Shown here: in pieces, positions 58,695-64,000 of the stretch
Numbering within the stretch: position 1 is the stretch's first letter
Layout: each line of letters begins with the position of its first letter
NCBI GenBank assembly: GCA_024236495.1
Contig: JACKKJ010000002.1
Span: 587,001 to 651,000 of the forward strand
DNA: 64,000 nucleotides
Reading direction: 5' to 3'
Source of the DNA: Paracoccaceae bacterium
Lineage (GTDB): Bacteria; Pseudomonadota; Alphaproteobacteria; Rhodobacterales; Rhodobacteraceae
Program-made: the position numbers and the translations under genes
The notes under the pieces: generated by a model
What the model saw: only the letters and a program-made list of their open reading frames with translations
What the model was told of the DNA's origin: nothing
Database searches by the model: none

Positions 58695-60404
58695 TCAGAA
58701 CAGGAAATATCGTTGTGCCATCGGCAGGACGGCGGCCGGTTCGCAAGTCAGAAGGACACCGTCGGCCCTGACCTCGTAGGTCTCGGGGTTGACCTCGATC
58801 CGCGGCAGCGCTGCGTTCAGGACCATGTCTGCCTTGCCGATGCGCCGGGTGTTTCGAACGGATGCCACATCCTTCGCAAGGCCCAGCCGCGCCCGTATCC
58901 CGCCGGCCTCTGCCGCGGCAGAGACGAAGGTCACCGCCGATCGTTCGACGGCCCGCCCGAAGGCCGCCCACATCGGCCGCGACCAGACCGGTTGCGGCGT
59001 CGGGATCGAGGCGTTGGGGTCGCCCATCTGCGCGCAGGCGATCATCCCGCCCAGCAGGACCATTTCGGGCTTCACGCCGAAGAACGCGGGATGCCAAAGC
59101 ACCAGATCCGCCCGCTTGCCCTCCTCGACCGAGCCGATCTCGTGCGCGATGCCGTGGGCGATCGCCGGATTGATCGTGTATTTCGCGATGTAGCGGCGGA
59201 CGCGGAAATTGTCGTTCTCGCCCGTCTCTTCAGGCAGGCGGCCGCGCTGCCGGCGCATCTTGTGGGCGGTCTGCCAGGTGCGAAGGATCACTTCGCCCAC
59301 CCGGCCCATCGCCTGGCTGTCCGAAGCGATGATGGAGAACGCACCGATGTCGTGAAGGATGTCTTCCGCCGCGATGGTTTCTCGGCGGATGCGGCTTTCG
59401 GCAAAGGCCACATCCTCGGGAATCGACTTTGACAGGTGGTGGCAGACCATCAGCATGTCGAGGTGTTCTTCGACCGTGTTGACGGTGAAAGGCCGCGTGG
59501 GGTTGGTGGACGAGGGGATCACATTTGGGTTGCCGCAGATGCGGATGATGTCGGGGGCATGACCGCCGCCCGCGCCCTCGGTGTGGAAGGCATGGATCGT
59601 GCGTCCGCCGATCGCCGCGATCGTATCCTCGACAAAGCCGGATTCGTTCAGCGTGTCGGTGTGGATCATCACCTGCACGTCCATCGCATCCGCGACCGAC
59701 AGGCAGCAATCGATGGCGGCCGGCGTCGTGCCCCAATCCTCGTGCAGCTTCATGGCGCAGGCCCCGGCTTCCACCATCTCGACCAGGGCGCCGGGCAAAG
59801 ATGCATTGCCCTTGCCGGAAAGCCCGATGTTCATCGGCAGCGCATCGACAGCCTGAAGCATCCGGCCGATGTGCCACGGACCGGGCGTGCAGGTCGTCGC
59901 AAGCGTGCCATGCGCGGGCCCGGTCCCGCCGCCCAGCATCGTGGTCACCCCGGAATGCAGCGCCTCCTCGACCTGTTGGGGGCAGATGAAGTGGATGTGG
60001 CTGTCAAAGGCGCCTGCGGTCAGAATCCGGCCCTCGCCGGCGATGACCTCGGTCCCCGGGCCGATCACGATGGTCACCCCAGGCTGGCAGTCGGGGTTGC
60101 CCGCCTTGCCGATCTTGTGGATGCGCCCGTCGCGCAGGCCCACGTCTGCCTTGAAGATGCCGGTGTGATCGACGATCAGCGCGTTGGTAATAACGGTGTC
60201 CACCGCGCCCGACAGGCGGGTCGCCTGGCTTTGGCCCATGCCATCGCGGATCACCTTGCCGCCGCCGAACTTCACCTCCTCGCCATAGGTGGTGAAATCC
60301 CGCTCGACCTCGATGACAAGGTCGGTGTCGGCAAGGCGCACCCGGTCTCCGGTCGTCGGCCCGTACATCGCGGCATAGTCCGCGCGGGAGATTTCGCGCG
60401 GCAT
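58695..60404 (-). CDS. ureC: Urease alpha subunit UreC
   Basis: Encodes 569 residues, the standard length. Hydrolyses urea to ammonia and carbamate. Nickel ligands in HIHFICPQQ, carbamylated Lys in CAMKLHEDWG, catalytic His in VCHHLSKSIPED, and Asp in IASDSQAMGRVGE are all present. Start at ATG 60404, giving MPREISRADYAAMYGPTTGD; longer readings to 60524 enter ureB. 1-base gap after ureB. Confidence 0.98.
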   Translation of the reverse strand: MPREISRADYAAMYGPTTGDRVRLADTDLVIEVERDFTTYGEEVKFGGGKVIRDGMGQSQATRLSGAVDTVITNALIVDHTGIFKADVGLRDGRIHKIGKAGNPDCQPGVTIVIGPGTEVIAGEGRILTAGAFDSHIHFICPQQVEEALHSGVTTMLGGGTGPAHGTLATTCTPGPWHIGRMLQAVDALPMNIGLSGKGNASLPGALVEMVEAGACAMKLHEDWGTTPAAIDCCLSVADAMDVQVMIHTDTLNESGFVEDTIAAIGGRTIHAFHTEGAGGGHAPDIIRICGNPNVIPSSTNPTRPFTVNTVEEHLDMLMVCHHLSKSIPEDVAFAESRIRRETIAAEDILHDIGAFSIIASDSQAMGRVGEVILRTWQTAHKMRRQRGRLPEETGENDNFRVRRYIAKYTINPAIAHGIAHEIGSVEEGKRADLVLWHPAFFGVKPEMVLLGGMIACAQMGDPNASIPTPQPVWSRPMWAAFGRAVERSAVTFVSAAAEAGGIRARLGLAKDVASVRNTRRIGKADMVLNAALPRIEVNPETYEVRADGVLLTCEPAAVLPMAQRYFLF

Positions 60405-60405
60405 C

Positions 60406-60711
60406 TCAAAGCTCTCCCATGATGGACTTGCGGAAACCGTAGATGCGTCGCGCACCGGCAAAGGGCACCAGCCGGATTTCGCGCCGCTGCCCGGGTTCGA
60501 AGCGCACCGCCGTCCCGGCGGCAATGTCCAGACGGTAGCCGCGCGCCGCGTCCCGGTCGAACGACAGGGCGGGATTGGCCTCGGCGAAGTGATAATGGCT
60601 GCCCACCTGCACCGGCCGGTCGCCCGTGTTCGCGACCATGAGCGTTATTGCCGCCGCCCCTTCGTTCAGAAGAAGCGTTCCTTCGGGGCAAAGAATCTGT
60701 CCGGGAATCAT
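60406..60711 (-). CDS. ureB: Urease beta subunit UreB
   Basis: Encodes 101 residues. Motifs MIPGQILCPEGTLLLNEG and VANTGDRPVQVGSHYHFAEANPAL in part; ends in FRKSIMGEL. Assembles with UreA and UreC. Separated from ureA by ureJ, an uncommon insertion position. Confidence 0.96.
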   Translation of the reverse strand: MIPGQILCPEGTLLLNEGAAAITLMVANTGDRPVQVGSHYHFAEANPALSFDRDAARGYRLDIAAGTAVRFEPGQRREIRLVPFAGARRIYGFRKSIMGEL

Positions 60712-60721
60712 CGCGCCACGC

Positions 60722-61282
60722 TCATCCCGCCAGCGCCAGCGCGACGCCGGCCATCATCGTCATTCCGCCCAGGGCACGCTGCGCCCCGGGCAGCCGGGCC
60801 AGCGCAAGGCCAAGTCCAGCACCCAAACCGTGCAGCGCCACGGTTGCCGCGGCAAAGCCTGCCGCATAGGGCAAGAGCCCGGCCGCCGGCCCCTCGGCGC
60901 CATGTGCGGCCCCGTGCGCCAGGCCAAAGACCGCCAGCATCGCCAGGACCGACACGAAAGGAAGCGGCCGCGCAAGTGCGACGGCGGCTCCAAGAAGGAT
61001 GACCGACGCAATGATCATCGGCTCGACACCCGAAAGGGCCGGCCAGATATGGCCAAGGGCACTGCCCGCCAGCATCGACGCCACGAAGGCCAGCGGCGCG
61101 GCCCAAAGCGCGCGCACGCCGAGCTGGGATGCGAGCAAACCGACCGCGATCATCGCAAGCGCATGGTCCGCGCCGGACAGCGGATGCGACAGACCGGCGA
61201 CAAGACCCGCGGTCTGGTGGCCGGGATGGGCCATCGCGGCCCCGGGCAGAATGAGGGCGGCAAGGGTGACGATCTTGCGCAT
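60722..61282 (-). CDS. ureJ: HupE/UreJ family nickel permease candidate
   Basis: Encodes 186 residues with six hydrophobic helices. Conserved HPGHQTAGLVAGLSHPLSGADHALAM in parts at residues 19-44 (His-Gly-His type motif plus HPLSGADH), as in HupE/UreJ. Likely transports nickel into the cell for urease. SD AAGGAG 8 bases upstream. Sits between ureA and ureB, so its dose matches the enzyme. Confidence 0.9.
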   Translation of the reverse strand: MRKIVTLAALILPGAAMAHPGHQTAGLVAGLSHPLSGADHALAMIAVGLLASQLGVRALWAAPLAFVASMLAGSALGHIWPALSGVEPMIIASVILLGAAVALARPLPFVSVLAMLAVFGLAHGAAHGAEGPAAGLLPYAAGFAAATVALHGLGAGLGLALARLPGAQRALGGMTMMAGVALALAG

Positions 61283-61294
61283 GGTGAAGCTCCT

Positions 61295-61597
61295 TCAGCG
61301 GATCGGGTTGTGAACGGTGACAAGCTTGGTGCCGTCGGAAAATGTCGCCTCGACCTGCACTTCGGGGATCATTTCCGGCACGCCCTGCATGCAGTCTTCG
61401 CGGCTCACGATGGCGGCGCCCGCTTCCATCATGTCGGCGACCGACCTGCCGTCGCGCGCGCCCTCGAGAACCGCGTCGGTAATCAGCGCGATCGCTTCGG
61501 GGTGGTTCAGCTTCACACCTCGCGCCTTGCGTCTGCGCGCGACCTCGGCGGCCATGGCGATCAGGAGCTTGTCCTTTTCTCGCGGTGTCAGTTGCAT
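61295..61597 (-). CDS. ureA: Urease gamma subunit UreA
   Basis: Encodes 100 residues, the typical length, from ATG 61597; upstream in-frame codons belong to ureD. Motifs MQLTPREKDKLLIAMAAEVA in part, KLNHPEAIALITDAVLEGARDG in part, and VEATFSDGTKLVTVHNPI. 2 bases after ureD. Confidence 0.96.
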   Translation of the reverse strand: MQLTPREKDKLLIAMAAEVARRRKARGVKLNHPEAIALITDAVLEGARDGRSVADMMEAGAAIVSREDCMQGVPEMIPEVQVEATFSDGTKLVTVHNPIR

Positions 61598-61599
61598 CG

Positions 61600-62493
61600 T
61601 CAGAACCTCCAGACTCTGGGCAGGCTGCCGCCGCTCAGCCGGTCCAGAACCGGCAAAAGGGCGCGGCGAAGAAGAAATCCGTCGGCCGCAAGCACACGCA
61701 GGACCAAAACGTCCAGCCACAGAAGCGATGCCCCGCCCTCTGCGCCGACCAGGTCTCGCACCGCGTCCAGATGCGCGCCCGCGCCGGGTGCGACATGGAC
61801 AAGGCTCGCCATGGCACCCGCGCCCGCGCCGGTCGCCCGCCGCATCATGAGGGCATGGGCATCGCCGTCGATCTCGATCCCGTCAAGGTAAAGCGGCGTG
61901 CCATCACGGTGGATGGTGAAGCGGTCCGAAAACCGGATACCGCGCAGTACCTCGCCCATTGCGGCCCGTCCGAAGATCAGCGGTTCGGCGGCCAGAAGCC
62001 GGGCATCCGGCGCAAGGTCGATGCGCAGGCGGCGGCGCAGCGCGCAACGGTCGAAAAGGATGGTTTCCTGTGGCAGCCATCGCACTTCGGCCCCGGCCTC
62101 GGCGATCACCCTGTTTTCTACCGCCGCGACCTCGTCCTGTTGCGCGCGATAGGCGCGTTCCGCGGCCTGTGTCGTCACGGTCAGCAAGGTTCCCGCCCCC
62201 GCCTCGGCGCGGATGCCAAACCGGTCGCCGCCGGTGATCCCGCCGGCGGTGTTCACCGCGACGACCTCGATCCCCCGGCCGACGGGGCGCGGAAACAGCA
62301 GCTTCAGCGACCCGGCCTGCCGCAGCCCCTGCAGTCGGCCGATCCCGTCGCGATCCTGCATCACCCTCACGCGCGCGTCGCCAAACGCGCGGGGTTGTGC
62401 GCATTCGGGGCTTGCAGGACGTATGTCGGCGGCTGCGTTGATCCCGGCCTCCCTCGGAAAGGTGTCGGGTCGATCCTGCCGCCCGTAGTGCAA
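61600..62493 (-). CDS. ureD: Urease accessory protein UreD
   Basis: Encodes 297 residues if started at the TTG at 62493. Recognised by QPRAFGDARVRV, VAVNTAGGITGGDRFGI, and WLPQETILFDRCALRRRLRI in part. Binds apo-urease as the scaffold for UreF/UreG. No ATG lies before the conserved N-terminus: the first, at 62361, would remove the QPRAFG strand, while GTG at 62556 and TTG at 62493 keep it. Start is therefore uncertain. First gene of the operon. Confidence 0.88.
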   Translation of the reverse strand: MHYGRQDRPDTFPREAGINAAADIRPASPECAQPRAFGDARVRVMQDRDGIGRLQGLRQAGSLKLLFPRPVGRGIEVVAVNTAGGITGGDRFGIRAEAGAGTLLTVTTQAAERAYRAQQDEVAAVENRVIAEAGAEVRWLPQETILFDRCALRRRLRIDLAPDARLLAAEPLIFGRAAMGEVLRGIRFSDRFTIHRDGTPLYLDGIEIDGDAHALMMRRATGAGAGAMASLVHVAPGAGAHLDAVRDLVGAEGGASLLWLDVLVLRVLAADGFLLRRALLPVLDRLSGGSLPRVWRF

Positions 62494-62501
62494 AAAGCGC
62501 A

Positions 62502-62558
62502 GGGGCCGCGATACCGGACAGGGCCCCAAGACCGGGAGTGCCCGTTTTTTCGGCACTC
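62502..62558 (-). other. Two hairpins between the transglutaminase gene and ureD
   Basis: GAGTGCC/GGCACTC (62536-62542 with 62552-62558, 9-base loop) and GGGGCC/GGCCCC (62502-62507 with 62522-62527, 14-base loop). On the minus strand the second is followed after about 5 bases by five T, immediately before the ureD TTG. Together they may end the upstream operon or form a ureD leader. No promoter was recognised in the 121-base gap. Confidence 0.45.
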
Positions 62559-62614
62559 GCTTGCCCGTGCTGACGCATTGGACGACAGGTCGTGCAGCCT
62601 GCGCGCGCGCCAGG

Positions 62615-63412
62615 CTACTGCTGGGCGACCTCGATCGCGACCGAAAGGGCTTCGCCCTCGCCCCCGGCGCGCGTTCCACGGACGGGGGCCGCCTGCGCGT
62701 AGTCCAGCCCGGTCGCGACCCGGACATAGCGCGTGTCTGCCGAAACGCAGTTCGCCGGATCGAAGGAAACCCAGCCAAGGCCATCGACATGCGCCTCGGC
62801 CCAGGCGTGCATCGCCTCTTGAGCGATGCGGTCCTCCAACATCAGGTAACCTGACACATAGCGGGCGGGAAATCCCAGTTCGCGCGCCCCGGCAACGAAG
62901 ATGTGGGTGTGGTCCTGGCAAACGCCGCGGCCCTTGGCCAGCGCGTCCTCGGCACTCCAGTCCGGATGGGATGCGCCGATCTCGTAGGTCAGCGCCTCGT
63001 GCACCACACGCATCAGCGCGTGCAACCGGGCCAGGTCATCGCCCGCCTCCACCCGGCGCAGCAGCGCGCGGACCCCCGCCCTCGCCTCTGTTCGCGGGGT
63101 CGACGTCCGGTAAAGCCAAAGTGGGGCTGGCCCGGAATGGTTGCCCACCACGCCATGCAACTCCGAAATCTCGACCACGCCTTCGCTTGTCACCTCAAGC
63201 CGCGTTGCGCCCCGGTCCAGGCTGACAAGTTCGACGACATTGTTGTGATGGTCGGTGTAGGAAAGCTCCTTTCGGCCGCCCGATACGGTTGTTGTCCAGG
63301 TCTCGACAAGCTGGCCGTGGCTGGACTTCGGCGTCTTGCGAAGCTGTTGCAGACCGTGGCTGACCGGCGCGTCGAAATCATATCGGGTGGTGTGGCTGAT
63401 CTTCAGGCGCAT
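62615..63412 (-). CDS. Transglutaminase-like protein
   Basis: Encodes 265 residues. Transglutaminase-fold core with Cys in GRGVCQDHTHIFVAGAREL, His in HAWAEAHVDGLGWVSFDPAN, and Asp of SFDPAN: the full Cys-His-Asp triad. N-terminal domain MRLKISHTTRYDFDAPV is the family 'transglut_N'. Adjacent to the Alpha-E gene by 3 bases. Such proteins are predicted to make or cut peptide bonds in the Alpha-E/ATP-grasp set; reaction unknown. Confidence 0.88.
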   Translation of the reverse strand: MRLKISHTTRYDFDAPVSHGLQQLRKTPKSSHGQLVETWTTTVSGGRKELSYTDHHNNVVELVSLDRGATRLEVTSEGVVEISELHGVVGNHSGPAPLWLYRTSTPRTEARAGVRALLRRVEAGDDLARLHALMRVVHEALTYEIGASHPDWSAEDALAKGRGVCQDHTHIFVAGARELGFPARYVSGYLMLEDRIAQEAMHAWAEAHVDGLGWVSFDPANCVSADTRYVRVATGLDYAQAAPVRGTRAGGEGEALSVAIEVAQQ

Positions 63413-63415
63413 GAT

Positions 63416-64000
63416 CTACTCGTAGAACCTGTAGTCGATTTCGATCTGCCGGCCGAGCTCGCCCAGCCGGCCCAGAACCTTCTGGATGAATTCATGCAGT
63501 CCACCGTCGAAAATCGCCTCGATGTCGCGGTCAAGATAGGCCTGAAGGTCATGCGCCTTGGCAAGCGATGCCGGCTGGCTGCCGTAGCTTGAGCCGAGAT
63601 AGTCAAGGTTGTCGCGGATCTTGCGCACGCAAAAGCACAGGCTGCGCGGCATCCGGCGATCCAGGATCAGGAACTGAGCGATATCGCGCGGCGTGAAGTT
63701 CGATCCGTATTCCATGCGAAAACCGCCGCGCGCCGAGACCGACAGAAGGATGGTTTCCCACTGGACGTTGTCGATCGAACTGCCGACCGCAGCGACCGAA
63801 GGCAGAAGGACATAGTATTTCACATCGAGGATTCGCGCGGTGCTGTCGGCGCGTTCAAGGAAGGTGCCAAGCCGCAGGAAATCGTAGATGTCGTTGCGCA
63901 GCATCGTCCCGTCGGTCGCGCCTCGCACCAGCGCCGACCGTTCGCGCACCCGGTGCAGCACCTTGGGCAGGTCGCGTTCGGCGACCTTGCGCGACAAGGC
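63416..64000 (-). CDS. Alpha-E domain protein (DUF403), N-terminus cut by window edge
   Basis: Open to base 64000; about 194 residues seen of a usual 310. Helical protein with LRNDIYDFLRLGTFLERADSTARILDVKYY in parts and NVQWETILLSVSA, RSLCFCVRKIRDNLDYL, the Alpha-E hallmarks. Usually follows a circularly permuted ATP-grasp gene, which should lie just beyond the window. Function unproven. Confidence 0.86.
   Translation of the reverse strand, partial: ALSRKVAERDLPKVLHRVRERSALVRGATDGTMLRNDIYDFLRLGTFLERADSTARILDVKYYVLLPSVAAVGSSIDNVQWETILLSVSARGGFRMEYGSNFTPRDIAQFLILDRRMPRSLCFCVRKIRDNLDYLGSSYGSQPASLAKAHDLQAYLDRDIEAIFDGGLHEFIQKVLGRLGELGRQIEIDYRFYE

Noticed and set aside
1..64000. tRNA, rRNA, tmRNA or mobile element genes
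   Set aside because: None seen: all gaps are under 200 bases and none shows cloverleaf, transposase or terminal repeats.

Overview
The window is chromosomal DNA of a high-GC alphaproteobacterium, most likely Rhodobacteraceae (Rhodobacterales). The evidence is gene order (lptC-lptA-lptB-rpoN-hpf-ptsN; rimP-nusA-ylxR-infB; ubiG next to marR, a nitrilase, grxC and comF), family-specific proteins (the GT14 protein with a long C-terminal module, small secreted proteins) and RpoH promoters of alphaproteobacterial type. No rRNA, tRNA, insertion sequence, prophage or CRISPR array was found, and no gene-free stretch exceeds 200 bases. Coding density is very high, with many ATGA start/stop overlaps.

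Layout. 1-4162 (+): LPS transport (lptC partial, lptA, lptB), sigma-54, hibernation factor and EIIA-Ntr. 4150-13612 (-): a surface-polysaccharide block with a sulfotransferase, four glycosyltransferases, galE, galU, kdsB and cysQ; an orphan ABC-2 permease (14525-15343, +) lies beyond it. 15345-20983: alkB, the heat-shock pair dnaK-dnaJ, radC and an unknown exported protein. 21091-26620: secA, a parvulin isomerase, argJ and mutT. 26751-32886: a tiny conserved-looking protein, then the infB-ylxR-nusA-rimP operon, whose leader holds a promoter and a terminator hairpin just before rimP, and tspO. 32889-40641: cupin, NylB-like hydrolase, prolyl aminopeptidase, ubiG, MarR regulator, nitrilase, glutaredoxin, ComF, a methyltransferase-like protein and hemH. 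40696-48496: a small membrane peptide, two L,D-transpeptidases, a CAP-domain lipoprotein, an RNA methyltransferase, a paired ABC exporter and a LysE exporter. 48553-53565: cca, two Nudix hydrolases, Hsp33, and a receiver-SpoIIE phosphatase opposite an Hpt protein. 53562-56867: ilvA, an exported Gly/Asn-rich protein, argG. 56927-62493 (-): a complete urease operon ureDA-J-BCEFG. 62615-64000 (-): a transglutaminase and an Alpha-E protein, the visible half of a known ATP-grasp/Alpha-E/transglutaminase neighbourhood.

How the genes work together. The polysaccharide block can make UDP-sugars (galU, galE) and CMP-Kdo (kdsB), transfer sugars (four GTs), sulfate the product, and clear the PAP by-product (cysQ), which suggests a sulfated cell-surface glycan made beside the LPS export genes. 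Two heat-shock promoters (dnaK, hslO) tie folding functions to RpoH. The urease operon is self-contained, with its own nickel-permease candidate. The most unusual regulatory structures are the rimP leader terminator and a perfect 14-bp hairpin between dnaK and dnaJ. Nothing in the window is clearly a new defence or mobile system. The best candidates for undescribed biology are the sulfated-glycan locus, the receiver-phosphatase/Hpt pair and the Alpha-E/transglutaminase pair.
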